Under the pieces are notes generated by a model, which saw only the letters and a program-made list of their open reading frames with translations, had not been told where the DNA came from and did no database searches. From Pseudomonadota bacterium (lineage in GTDB: Bacteria > Pseudomonadota > Gammaproteobacteria > Steroidobacterales > Steroidobacteraceae): DNA of 64,000 nucleotides. The position numbers and the translations under genes are program-made. The stretch spans positions 66,492 to 130,491 of the forward strand of contig JADJBE010000008.1 of the NCBI GenBank assembly GCA_016703895.1, written 5' to 3'. Each line of letters opens with the position of its first letter. The stretch's first letter is position 1. Below are positions 45,326-54,139 of this stretch, piece after piece.

Positions 45326-46254
45326 ATTTTGCCTCCCAGCGTGCGCCAACCCTCGTGGTGACCATGCAGCCGGCGATCATACAGATAGGCGGTTGCGTCG
45401 TACCGCTGTAGCACTGCTGCAGCGCCGTCGGCGTCGATCAAAACAATCTTGGTGAGCGCATCCGCGATCACGCAGCGCGGTGCGACGACCGCGACGAACC
45501 GCCCGGTGCGAAGCGTGTGGCGCTCGCGCCCGTGAATGTAGGGGCTTGATGCCGCGATCTGATTTTCTTTTGGAGCGGGCGTACCGCTGCTGGCCAGACT
45601 CGCATTCGCCAGCTCAACGGTGGGTAGTTGAGCCGCGGGATGGTCGGGCACACTGAGCATCACCCGATCGCGCCAAGCTCCAGCCACGCGGAGGTCTCCG
45701 CCGGCATTGATCCGGCACCGCAACGAGTCACGCTGCACGATCTCGGTTGCCTGATCGACGGCATAACCCTTGGCAATTCCGCCGACGTCAATCCACAACG
45801 GCCGCCTGAAACGAATCAACGGCGGCGCCAGTAGTTCGATGTCCTGCCACGACGCCAGTGGGTCGGGTGCGGGCGCAAGGGACGGGCGAGGCAGTAGACC
45901 CTGCGCGACTAATTGGTTAGCGACAGTTATGTCGAACAAGCCGGCCGATGCAGCGGCGATCTCGAGCGCAAGTCGAATTACCTCATAGGTGTGGTCGCTG
46001 ACCCGCACTGGTGTGATGGCAGCCTCGCGGTTCAAACGGCTGATGTCGCTAGTCGGTAGATGGAAGCTCAGCAGCGAATGCAGGTTGGCGACCGCTGCAA
46101 ATGCTGCCTCCACGCGTTCGTGGGCCAACTCGCGGTCGTCGGCCGACACCATGACCTGTACAAAGGTCCCGAGCAGCGGGCGCGACCGTTCTACTGTGCC
46201 GCTCTTGGTCACATCAAGTTCCAACACGGGACAGGCTAGCGCTGCCAATGGCAT
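45322..46254 (-). CDS. apbE: ApbE family FAD:protein FMN transferase
   Basis: 310 residues with family motifs RPLLGTFVQVMV, WIDVGGIAKGYAVDQA, INAGGDLRVAG, ASSGT and the Mg/FAD region VIADALTKI. It attaches FMN covalently to Ser/Thr of exported proteins, normally from the periplasmic side. No clear signal peptide is visible in this start. A likely substrate, an FMN_bind protein, is at 47984. First gene of a two-gene transcript with the b-type cytochrome. Confidence 0.92.
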   Translation of the reverse strand: MPLAALACPVLELDVTKSGTVERSRPLLGTFVQVMVSADDRELAHERVEAAFAAVANLHSLLSFHLPTSDISRLNREAAITPVRVSDHTYEVIRLALEIAAASAGLFDITVANQLVAQGLLPRPSLAPAPDPLASWQDIELLAPPLIRFRRPLWIDVGGIAKGYAVDQATEIVQRDSLRCRINAGGDLRVAGAWRDRVMLSVPDHPAAQLPTVELANASLASSGTPAPKENQIAASSPYIHGRERHTLRTGRFVAVVAPRCVIADALTKIVLIDADGAAAVLQRYDATAYLYDRRLHGHHEGWRTLGGKI

Positions 46255-46279
46255 AGTGTCGACTCGTGATCATTATCTG

Positions 46280-46305
46280 TATTCCGTCCAAGTATTCCGT
46301 CCAAG
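46280..46305 (+). repeat. Tandem 13-bp duplication spanning a ribosome-binding region
   Basis: TATTCCGTCCAAG occurs twice in direct succession (46280-46292 and 46293-46305). The second copy runs into AAGGAG, the ribosome site of the gene at 46316. It lies between the divergent apbE (46254) and 46316 genes. Confidence 0.9.
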
Positions 46306-46315
46306 GAGCCTAGTC

Positions 46316-46666
46316 ATGGCCAATCCCCAAGCCAAGCCCGAGACCAAGCGGCAGACATTCACCTCAGAAGCGATCCCATCGGATGTCAAATCCGGGGTGT
46401 TCCTGGGCAATCCACAGATCGACAACCTGGTCTCGTGTGTCGTCGCCATGGGCGCTGAACTTTGGACAACCAAACGTCGCCTGAAAGTGGTGGAGGCAGT
46501 CGCCAAGGGCGGGCGTCACGGCCGACATGGTCGAGAAGTACCAGCCTTCGACCAGGAGCTCGCCGCCTGGGAAGCGGACCGCGATCGCTTCATCAGTCTG
46601 ACCCTGGGTTCGCTGGGCAATGACGGCACGCGCGGCTTCGGCGCCGACTTTCCGCCTCGCGACTAA
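46316..46666 (+). CDS. Small hypothetical protein
   Basis: 116 residues from ATG 46316 with AAGGAG eight bases upstream. No signal peptide or membrane segment. It starts hydrophilic (KPETKRQTF), has a central helix (DNLVSCVVAMGAELWTTKRRLK) and a basic GGRHGRHGR loop. I do not recognise the family. It is 51 bases before the Tat-signalled methyltransferase on the same strand; the two may form a unit. Confidence 0.72.
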   Translation: MANPQAKPETKRQTFTSEAIPSDVKSGVFLGNPQIDNLVSCVVAMGAELWTTKRRLKVVEAVAKGGRHGRHGREVPAFDQELAAWEADRDRFISLTLGSLGNDGTRGFGADFPPRD

Positions 46667-46717
46667 TAGCAAACGAACTTAGCCAACCGAACGCAGCGAA
46701 TCCTAGGAGATCACATC

Positions 46718-47926
46718 ATGATCGGTCGTCGAACATTTTTTGGAGCCGCCACGGCATCCGTCGCATTGGGTGGTCTGTTGTCGGGCGAGGCCGCCGCTGC
46801 TGCCGCGCAAGCCAAGGCAATGGCGTCAACTTTGGGCGCTAACGACTATGAGCCCCGCGGTGCGATCGGGCGGCTCGAGCGTTTCGGCCGCTTGGATCTC
46901 GAGAGCCAGCAGGATTTCACGCAGGGCTTTCGGGTCATGCACGGCAAGCAGATCCGCGCGGCCTCCAATAGCGCGTTCGAGCGGGTCTTGGCGAAGAATG
47001 GCATCGAACCCACTGCGTTGCTGACCAAAGAGGAAATGATCGCGCTCGTCGAGAACGAGCCCGCCATCAATATTTCATCGAAGGCCTGGTTGGCCAATCA
47101 GCAGGTCACGTGGCGGACACTGCAAGACCACTACCACCAGTACGCGGATCAGTATCTGTCGGAAATGGAAGCGGCAGACCGGCTCGGGCCCGGTGCTCTC
47201 GAGTTGAATCCGACGCTGGCGATTCCGGACTATGCGCGGCACGAAATCCACATTCAGCCCGGTGGCTACGTGGGCGATCCGTTTGCCGGCCACATGTACC
47301 ATGCTGGTACTAACAGCTTCTACCTGGGCAATATTGGTCACAACGAGCAGGACCAGATTCACAAGTCCACTGCGGCGCGGATCCCGCTGCCCGCGGACGG
47401 CAAGGTCAAGCGCATCCTTGACATGGGCTGTGGCGTGGGGCAAATGACGGTCGCCATGAAGGAGCGTTTTCCGGATGCCGAAGTGTGGGGCATCGACGCT
47501 GGCGGCCCGATGGTTCGCTACTCGCATATGCGCGCCTGTGACCTGGGTATCGGTGCCAACTTTGCGCAACGTCTCGCTGAAGACACCCAGTTCCCGGACG
47601 GCTATTTCGACATCGTCACTAGTTACATCATTCACCATGAGTTGCCGGCCGCGATCACGCGGGCGGTGCTGGTCGAAGCCGAACGCCTGACGCGCCCGGG
47701 CGGCGTGTACTACCCCGTGGATTTCAATAGCGGTGGGACCAAGTCGACGGCGCGTAGCATGTACGGACGCTGGTGGGACCATCGCTGGAACAACGAGGTC
47801 TGGAGCTTCGAGTATCACAGCCTCGATTTCACGCAGGAAATCGCCAACCGTGCGTTCACGATCGTGAAGGACACGCCGCCGGCCCTGCCAGGCTTCGGCG
47901 CGCGGCACGCGATTCGCAAGGCCTAA
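46718..47926 (+). CDS. SAM-dependent methyltransferase with a Tat signal
   Basis: 402 residues. The N-terminus is a clear twin-arginine signal (IGRRTFFGAATASVALGGLL, Ala-rich cleavage region). The C-terminal half is a class I methyltransferase: KRILDMGCGVGQMTVAM near 231-247, acidic EVWGID, and post-motif FPDGYFDIVTSYIIHHELP. The middle (100-210) is unfamiliar and rich in His/Tyr (DHYHQYADQY). SAM is not known in the periplasm, so export is surprising; the RR motif may instead serve retention with a cofactor. Neighbours: the small protein at 46316 and the FMN_bind protein at 47984. Confidence 0.85.
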   Translation: MIGRRTFFGAATASVALGGLLSGEAAAAAAQAKAMASTLGANDYEPRGAIGRLERFGRLDLESQQDFTQGFRVMHGKQIRAASNSAFERVLAKNGIEPTALLTKEEMIALVENEPAINISSKAWLANQQVTWRTLQDHYHQYADQYLSEMEAADRLGPGALELNPTLAIPDYARHEIHIQPGGYVGDPFAGHMYHAGTNSFYLGNIGHNEQDQIHKSTAARIPLPADGKVKRILDMGCGVGQMTVAMKERFPDAEVWGIDAGGPMVRYSHMRACDLGIGANFAQRLAEDTQFPDGYFDIVTSYIIHHELPAAITRAVLVEAERLTRPGGVYYPVDFNSGGTKSTARSMYGRWWDHRWNNEVWSFEYHSLDFTQEIANRAFTIVKDTPPALPGFGARHAIRKA

Positions 47927-47983
47927 GCTGGACGTCGCGCTGGTATTCATCGTTGAGCGGCGCGGCTAAAGCGTCCGCTAACT

Positions 47984-48508
47984 GTGTATTCACGCTTCCT
48001 GTTGGTGCCGGCCGCGGCGGCTATCGCGATCAGCCAGCCGGCCGTTGGCATGGACGTGCAGACGCTGGACGCCGCGCAGCAGCGGTTGTTTCCGGGCGCC
48101 ACGCTGATCCCGTCCGACTTCATCCTCAGTCCGGCGGCTGTTGAGCGGCTTAAACTCGTCTACCAAGTGCCAGTGATGCGGCCAGCCGTCAAAGCCTGGC
48201 GGGTGGCAAGTGGTGGCTGGCTGTTCCTCGATCAAGTTTACGGTCTCAACGACATTGTTACCTACCTGGTTGCCGTTGATGCAGCAGGTGCTGTTAGTGG
48301 CATCGAGATCCTCGTCTGTGCAGAGGGGTACTGCGGTACGACCGTACCGGAGTGGCGAGCTCAGTTTGTTGGCATCACGCACGGCAAGTGGGAGCCGAGC
48401 GAGGCGGTAACCAGCATCTCGGGGTTGTCGCTGTCGAGTACGCATATCGCCGAGGGCGTGAAGAAGATACTGGCGGTTCACTCAAGGTATCTGCCGACTG
48501 CGAACTAG
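47984..48508 (+). CDS. Exported FMN_bind domain protein
   Basis: 174 residues, GTG start. Signal peptide ending PAVGM, then an FMN_bind domain with DQVYGLNDIVTYLVAVDAAG and the flavinylation-type motif SISGLSLSSTHIAEGVKKIL near residue 145-164, whose SS/T is the expected acceptor. ApbE at 45322 is the likely modifying enzyme. The domain is the type found in NqrC, RnfG and stand-alone periplasmic flavoproteins. Confidence 0.82.
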   Translation: MYSRFLLVPAAAAIAISQPAVGMDVQTLDAAQQRLFPGATLIPSDFILSPAAVERLKLVYQVPVMRPAVKAWRVASGGWLFLDQVYGLNDIVTYLVAVDAAGAVSGIEILVCAEGYCGTTVPEWRAQFVGITHGKWEPSEAVTSISGLSLSSTHIAEGVKKILAVHSRYLPTAN

Positions 48509-48528
48509 CGTTGGCAAGCGAGGAGAAT

Positions 48529-48742
48529 CAACGAGCTCAGCGTGAGACGGTAGGAAATCCCACTGGAGAAAGCGTGCTTCGGAAATCACCGCACGGTGAT
48601 TTCCGGCAAACCTTGCCCGCGGTCGCTGCGCATCTTTCCCCGGTGTAGGTTGCTAACCAAGTAGCGCTGCTGGAGCGCACCGCCCGCGGGCTGCGGCGCT
48701 TTCTACAGTGGGATTTCCTACCGTCTCACGCTGAGCTCGTTG
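48529..48742. repeat. 214-bp element with perfect 37-bp inverted ends (MITE-like)
   Basis: Bases 48529-48565 and 48706-48742 are exact reverse complements over 37 bases, separated by 140 bases with no ORF. Inside lies another perfect 11-bp palindrome (48581-48591 with 48594-48604) whose arm shares GGAAATC with the ends. No target duplication is visible at the borders. It follows the FMN_bind gene by 20 bases. This stretch has no gene. Confidence 0.9.
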
Positions 48743-48831
48743 CTGTTCAACGCGCCTTGCTGTCAGTCGACGGATTCACTTTCTGCAGAGTGCGTCTTGG
48801 AGCGAAGTGGCGAAAGCTTGCGAGTGCCGGC

Positions 48832-49014
48832 GCGCTTAATCAGACCACGACCTATGACGCTTACACTGCACACGACCAAGTCACGCAGATGACCGATGCT
48901 AACAACATGGTCACGCAGTTGGCGTACGCTGCGTTCCAGCGGCTCACCCAGCGCTGCGCGAATGGGCTGCTGCCGTACTGCATGGGAGGCGAGCTCACAA
49001 CATTCGAGTACTGA
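48832..49014 (+). pseudogene. RHS/YD-repeat protein fragment
   Basis: About 60 codons match the YD-repeat pattern (TTTYDAYTAHDQVTQMTDANNMVTQLAY, then LTQRC and TFEY). RHS proteins are over 1000 residues, so this is a scrap with no start of its own, abutting the inverted-repeat element. Confidence 0.6.
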
Positions 49015-49123
49015 CCCACCGGCCTGCGCTCCGGGCGCTACGACGCCGCGGCGCTTTATATTCAACGCGCTTTTTGACGATCAGGCGGTTTGCCGCGCGC
49101 GCGCACGGCGAAGAAGCGACAGC

Positions 49124-49564
49124 TTGAGCCGGCGCTCGCGTAACAAGCCGCCGCCGCCTGGACGCCCGCCGCATCCCGCTGCGCCACCCACCCTCTACGA
49201 ACTCGAACGCTTCTCGAACGACGATCTCGCCCGATGGGCGGGAGTATCTGAGCGCCTGGACGAGCTGCAGCGTGAACTGCATGTCGGCCTCGAGTCGCAG
49301 CGCCATGCCCATCGCGACGCGCTGTTCACCGCCCTGCGCGGTGCTGCGGCTCCGGCATTGACCCTCGGCCGCTGGGTCCGGCTGGTTGGGTATCAATACT
49401 CACTCCAGCCGCTATCGCCCATAGGCAGCGTCTTGCGTGACGGCGGAAGTTTCAATATTGGCCGTGAGGTTGGTGAAGGCGCGTTTAAGTCGTTCCCGGA
49501 CTTTTATATCGCGATTGACTTCGTAGTAGGGCTTCGCGAGTACTACCAGCGCGAGTACTACTAG
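49124..49564 (+). pseudogene. Truncated RES-domain protein (toxin family)
   Basis: About 146 residues from a possible TTG at 49124. A Pro-rich start is followed by a helical lead and the beginning of a RES domain (RWVRLVGYQYSLQPLSPIGS, GGSFNIG, FPDFYIAIDF). RES NAD-phosphorylase toxins continue another 100 residues; here the ORF stops at a duplicated CGAGTACTAC segment (49539-49563), 75 bases before the left end of the IS66 element. No antitoxin gene is visible. Probably truncated when the IS arrived. Confidence 0.6.
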
Positions 49565-49665
49565 ATAGATAAGGTTTGGCGGCGATCGGCGCTGCGTCGC
49601 CGTGTTTCCGGAGAATCTGCGTGCATCGCAGTCGTACGGTAAGTGTCACGCCAAGGCCATCTTGA

Positions 49666-50220
49666 CTAGAGCTTAGTGGATTTGAGGATCTGGTTAGTGT
49701 CACCGAGATTGAAGGCGCTCGGATCGAACGATCCGCCTATCCAGGTGATCATGCGATTGTGTTCTTCATGATCGGGATCGTTGAGCGCTTCGAGGAACTC
49801 GGCGTAACCGGCAGAGCCGCCAACGTCTTCGGGCGGACAGGCGTTTTCGCCGGCGAGACACAGCACGGACTGCGTGGCACCCGGTCGCGGTATGACGAGA
49901 TCTTCAACGACGATGCGATGCTCCCAGTAATCACCGAAGTCATAAATGTACGTGAAGCGTTTGGTGCCGGCCTCGATCAATGACTGCAAGCGCACGCGGC
50001 GCTCGTCGATCACCGGCGCACTGTCGGGCCAGTCGTCATCGGGGGTGCCGTAGCGCTGGCGGGCGATTTCGAACTTCGTGCAGATGGCCGTAACCCCAGC
50101 CCATGGCGGCCTGCACGATCCCATGCAGCTTGGCGAGGGTTACGCGCTCGGGCACCAGCAGGCAGCGCCACGGCAGGTTTGACGTGGCGCAGCTCGATGC
50201 GCAGCTGGACGTTGAGGGCT
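49666..50220 (-). pseudogene. Plasmid pRiA4b ORF-3-like protein, two frameshifts
   Basis: The 3' frame encodes RLQSLIEAGTKRFTYIYDFGDYWEH and CPPEDVGG, hallmarks of this family. The N-terminal part VQLRIELRHVKPAV lies in the same overall frame, but the middle (LLVPERVTLAKLHGIVQAAMGW) is in another, so one base is missing near 50175 and one is extra near 50085. The family is a frequent mobile-element passenger of unknown function. It follows tnpC inside the IS66 element. Confidence 0.72.
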
Positions 50221-50230
50221 GTTAGTTCAG

Positions 50231-51799
50231 CTACGCGGCGCGCGACAGCGCTGCGGTCGGTAGCTGAGCGGCGACTCGCCATGGCAGTAACTCATCGATA
50301 CGGTTGATCGGATGCGCGGCGATGCGCTCGAGCACGTGTTTCAGGTAGAGATGCGGGTCGATGCCGTTCAAGCGACACGTGCCGATCAGGCTATACAACC
50401 GCGCGGCCGTTTCGCCGCCGGCATCGGAACCGGCGAACAGATAGTTTCGGCGCCCGAGCACCAGCGCGCGGATCGCGCGCTCGGCGGCATTGTTATCGAT
50501 CTCGAGGCGACCATCGTGCACGTAGCGTGTCAACGCCGTCCAGCGGCTGAGCGTGTACTGGATCGCAGCGGCCAGCGGCGATTTTATCGACAACTGTTGG
50601 TGCGTCGTGCTCAGCCACGTCTTGAGCTCGGCGAGGATCGGCACCGCTTGCTGTTCACGGACTGCGGCACGCGCACGCGGTGCCTGGCCGCGGATCAGGC
50701 GCTCAAGCGCATATAACTGCCCGATGCGGCCGATTGCCTCGGCCGCCGTGGGCGAACGATCCGTGACATACACGTCATAAAACTTACGCCAGGCGTGCGC
50801 CCAGCAGCCGCTTCTAACGGCTGCTCAGGACGTTGATAGAGCCCATTGAAGCCCGCATAGCCATCCGCCTGCAGCACGCCGATGAAGTGACTCAGATGTG
50901 ACCGCGGGTGCTCGGCCTTGCGATCTGGTGAGTAGCGATACACCACCGCCGGGGGATCGCGGCTCGCCGCAGGCCGATCGCGCACATAGGCCCACAGTCG
51001 AGCCGTCTTGGTGCGTCCTTTGCCGGGGCTCAGACCGGCACCGGCGTGCCATCGGCGTGCAGCTTTGTGAGCGGTCATTATACGCTCGATCGCACTCACC
51101 AACGGCTCGAGCAGCGTCGCCGATGCGCCCACTCATGAGGCGAGCATCGCGCGCGGCAGTTCGACGCCGCTGCGTCGGTAGATGCCGCTCTGGCGATACA
51201 GCGGACAGTGATCCGCATACTTAGCGGCAATCACCTGCGCCAACAGGCCCGCGGTCGGCAAGCCGCGCTCGATCGGGCGCATCGGTGCCGGCGCTTGCAC
51301 GATCGTGGCGCAGGGACGGCAGGCGAGCTTGGGACGCACGTGGCGGATGACCTGGAAGTACCCCGGCACGTAATCGAGTTGTTCGGAGACATCCTCACCT
51401 GCGACTCAACGGCCCGCCGCACGTGTTGCACTGACAACTCGTCGGCTGGTGCAGTTGCGTCACCCGCGCCAACTCGGGCGGCAACACTCTCGGTGGGCGG
51501 CGCGTGCCGCGCTGCGTCTCGTGCGGCGTATCGACCGACAGCAACTTCGGCACCCGCCGTTCATCGCGTGCCGAGACCATCGGCTCGGGCGGTAGCGGGG
51601 CCCTCGGCACCACGCCACCGCTGAGAGGTAACTCCGGCGCCACGCTTGCATCGATCACTTCCGCGGAGCGGCCAAAGCGCCAGCGCCGCAAGCGGATCAC
51701 TTCGGCCTTCAGCGCCTCAAGCCAGGCGCGCTGGCGCAGCACCAGCTGCTGCAGTTCCGCAGGATCATTCGGTAATTGATCGTGGTCAAGCGTCACCAC
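50231..51799 (-). pseudogene. tnpC: IS66 transposase TnpC, several frameshifts
   Basis: In order on the minus strand: leucine-zipper-like LQQLVLRQRAWLEALKAEVIRLRRWRFGRSAE, zinc-finger CQCNTCGGPLS, GYFQVIRHVRPKLAC, GRTKTARLWAYVRD, LQADGYAGFN and the C-terminal LEIDNNAAERAIRALVLGRRNYLFAGS. They fall in at least four frames (breaks near 51385, 51130, 51060 and 50800). The DDE residues are each present in one frame, but no single ORF links them. Confidence 0.88.
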
Positions 51800-51882
51800 G
51801 GTATTTTAGTGGATTGTTAGCTCACGCGCGAGCGTTATCGCTAGCCAGATCGCTCTATTTATCGCCGGCAGATCACATCTCG

Positions 51883-52229
51883 TTAGGACACATGCAGCGG
51901 CGGCCAGGTGCGCTCGGGTCGCTGCCAGTCGATGCCTTCGAGCAGCATCGACAGTTGTGCCGGGGTTAGATGCACTACACCCGAACTCGCCTGCGGCCAC
52001 ACGAAGCGACCCCGCTCCAGGCGTTTGGCAAACAGACACAACCCATCGCGATCCGCCCACAGCACCTTGATCAAGTCGCCTCGGCGGCCGCGGAACACGA
52101 ACACGTCACCGCCATAGACTTGCGCCGCGAGTGTCGTCTCAACGAGTGCCGCCAGCCCATGCATCCCGCGGCCCATGTCCGTGACCCCGCCGCCAGCCAC
52201 ACGCGTGCAGCGCCTGCAGGCCCGATCAC
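51883..52229 (-). pseudogene. tnpB: IS66 TnpB, frameshifted at a C/G run
   Basis: The family sequence FVFRGRRGDLIKVLWADRDGLCLFAKRLERGRF and LTPAQLSMLLEGIDW is intact. The N-terminus (ARVWLAAG) is in another frame; adding one G to the run at 52185-52188 gives LAAGVTDMGRGMHGLAALV. The repaired length of about 116 residues is normal. Confidence 0.87.
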
Positions 52230-52637
52230 GCGCGACGTCACGCAGTTGAGCACCGCGCGCAGCGACTCGGCATCGACTCGGCTGTGCACCCGCACCGTGA
52301 CACCGCCGAGTGCGATCTCGACATACCCCGCGCTCGGTGCCGGGCTCAGATCGCGCGCGCCTGTTCTGGCGCAACCCTAACAGGCAACAGCACCGTGCCC
52401 GCACTCGCTAACGATCGGGCCGCCTCGCGGGCGTACCGGATCGCTCAGCGCATCCACCCATTTGCGTAATAGGTTGGCGTTCACGCCATGCGCCAACGCC
52501 GTGGCGGCGATCGATACGCCAGGCTCGAGACATCGGCGCACCAGCTCTCTCTTCGCCGCCTTGTGGTAGCGGCAGCGGCCGTCCTTGCCCCGCGTACGAA
52601 CCAGATCCGCCACTAACTCCGCCGCTCTCCCAGACAT
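52230..52637 (-). pseudogene. tnpA: IS66 TnpA, frameshifted
   Basis: From ATG 52637 the frame encodes a helix-turn-helix (AAKRELVRRCLEPGVSIAATALAHGVNANLLRKW) and stops at 52377. The usual C-terminus (YVEIALGGVTVRVHSRVDAESLRAVL) lies downstream in another frame and runs into tnpB. Confidence 0.8.
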
Positions 52638-52748
52638 AGGTGTCCACCTCCCACAATAGGTGGACACTATCCTTATCCTTACCACTGCCCTCGACTAGGC
52701 GGCCTCGGCATGACGCTTACGATTGCGCTAAGCGGCGGTAGACTGAAA

Positions 52749-53084
52749 TCATGCGACAGATAAAACTGATGTCGACAGCCTGGCTAGTACGTGATTAGTT
52801 GATCGCATACGTAGCTTCAGCCGATTCGCACGTCGGTTGGCAAAGAGATAGGCGTGATGCGCCCGTGCCTGACCGAACACGCTCACCACCCGCGCGAGTA
52901 CCGTGTCGGTCCCGGCGCGGATGTCGAGCGGCTCCGCCAGCCACGCCTCATCGACCCGGATCACCTGAGCAGATTCCCACAGCCTGCCGGCACAGGCTCC
53001 CGTCGCCTTCACCGGCCACTCGATCGTGATCCGCGATCGACCCTTGCGGATGTGCACCCGGATCGGGCGCTGCTCACTCGTCAA
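52749..53084 (-). pseudogene. Fragment of a second IS66-type orf (TnpA/TnpB-like)
   Basis: 111 residues. The central part (VDEAWLAEPLDIRAGTDTVLARVV, HAYLFANRRANRLK) matches an IS66 TnpB variant, preceded by a TnpA-like tail. It is cut off after NRLK, where TnpB should continue about 60 residues. It lies just outside the IS66 element's right end, so an older insertion is implied. Confidence 0.55.
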
Positions 53085-53314
53085 CTCGTTCCCTGACTCC
53101 AGCTACAACGGCATGAAGCTCACCGGCGCGCTCGACAGAGCCGTCGGCGGCATGGCTCGCCTTGCTGCTCTGATCGAAGGCAGATGCTGCGCTGACAGCG
53201 AAGGGAGCCCACTTCGCCGACCGTCAGACGGAAAAGGAACAAGCCATCGCGACGGTTGTTGCAGACCACCTTAAGCGGCTGGTGAATGAGCTTCGCTTCA
53301 GGGCGATCAAGCCG
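53085..53314 (+). other. Non-coding remnant, possible IS66 tnpC scrap
   Basis: No intact gene. One plus-strand frame at about 53190-53310 reads ADRQTEKEQAIATVVADH then LKRLVNEL, which resembles the N-terminal coiled coil of an IS66 TnpC. It is too short to be sure. Confidence 0.3.
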
Positions 53315-54139
53315 CTACCGGATCCTGCAACGGCGGGAAATTACCTCCGCCAATCGACGTCGAGCCCTGCGCTTCTCGAAGCGGCTCACCTTCTGCCCGG
53401 AGATCTGCCCCATCATTGCCCCGGGTTGACCCGCCATATCGAGGCACTTTGGCCAAGTCGTTACTTCCACCAAGTCCACCGTCGCAAGTATGCTCGTGAC
53501 CGCCGGATCGGCGATCTCGCCGACATCGGCGACGTAAGTGGCCCACTCGTTTACCTGCCGTTCCGCGCCACCGGACTTCGGAAAGATCTGGAAGTCGTTC
53601 CGAGTCTTCATCCACAGCGTGTCGCCAAGCACATTCATCGGGCCGCTGGTTGCATTCATCTGTATGCGCGAGCCGCCAATCTCCGTTAGCGGAATCAGAT
53701 TCGACTTCGCATCGTACTTGGCTGTGACAGGACCCACGACTGCGTAGGGAATATCGACGGCACGGCCAGTATAGGGATTGTCGAGTCGCCGCAGAACCTT
53801 CCCGGTGGACAGGTCGGTGTAGAACGCGCACTCTAGTACAGTGACTGAGAACCCGCCGGCCGGAAGCTGCTTGACGCGATTCCAGTTGCATGTCTCGACT
53901 CCATACATGGGCTGGAACTTCGCGTCACGCTGTCCATACTTCATGCCCTGAAACCACCACATAACCAGACCGTCTCCCATCGTATAGCGTAGCTTCCGAT
54001 AGGCCATCGGCAGATCCGCAATTGGATCGAGTGGGCTGAGCGTCTTTCGGGCGTTGACTGCGTTGGCAGCGCTCGTAAGGATGGATGCGCCGGCAATGCC
54101 TGCGACAAAGTGACGCCGCTGAACTTTCGATGAGCTCAT
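53315..54139 (-). CDS. DUF1838 family protein, Tat-signalled (paralogue 1)
   Basis: 274 residues. Tat signal QRRHFVAGIAGASIL, then DUF1838: AYRKLRYTMGDGLVMWWFQGMKYGQ near 46-70, ECAFYTDLSTGKVLRRLDNPYTG, and the C-terminal TTWPKCLDMAGQPGAMMGQISGQKV. Paralogues 2 and 3 end in a helix of about 25 residues with Trp and two Leu; here that end is replaced by an Arg-rich sequence (RRARRRLAEVIS), so a 3' frameshift is likely. Coupled to the propeller gene (ATGA, 54136-54139). Enzymatic activity of DUF1838 is not known. Confidence 0.85.
   Translation of the reverse strand: MSSSKVQRRHFVAGIAGASILTSAANAVNARKTLSPLDPIADLPMAYRKLRYTMGDGLVMWWFQGMKYGQRDAKFQPMYGVETCNWNRVKQLPAGGFSVTVLECAFYTDLSTGKVLRRLDNPYTGRAVDIPYAVVGPVTAKYDAKSNLIPLTEIGGSRIQMNATSGPMNVLGDTLWMKTRNDFQIFPKSGGAERQVNEWATYVADVGEIADPAVTSILATVDLVEVTTWPKCLDMAGQPGAMMGQISGQKVSRFEKRRARRRLAEVISRRCRIR

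Larger units (their letters stand above)
49639..52720 (-). mobile_element. Decayed IS66-family element with passenger gene
   Basis: Candidate inverted ends: GTAAGTGTCACGCCAAGGCC at 49639 and, on the opposite strand from 52720, GTAAGCGTCATGCCGAGGCC; they match at about 18 of 23 positions and begin with the IS66-typical GTAAG. Between them, all on the minus strand, lie tnpA, tnpB, tnpC and a pRiA4b ORF-3-like gene, each frameshifted. No 8-bp target duplication is visible. Size 3082 bp. Confidence 0.7.

Noticed and set aside
49631..52728. 8-bp target-site duplication around the IS66 element
   Set aside because: Flanks GTCGTACG and GATTGCGC do not match; the insertion is old or its borders have changed.
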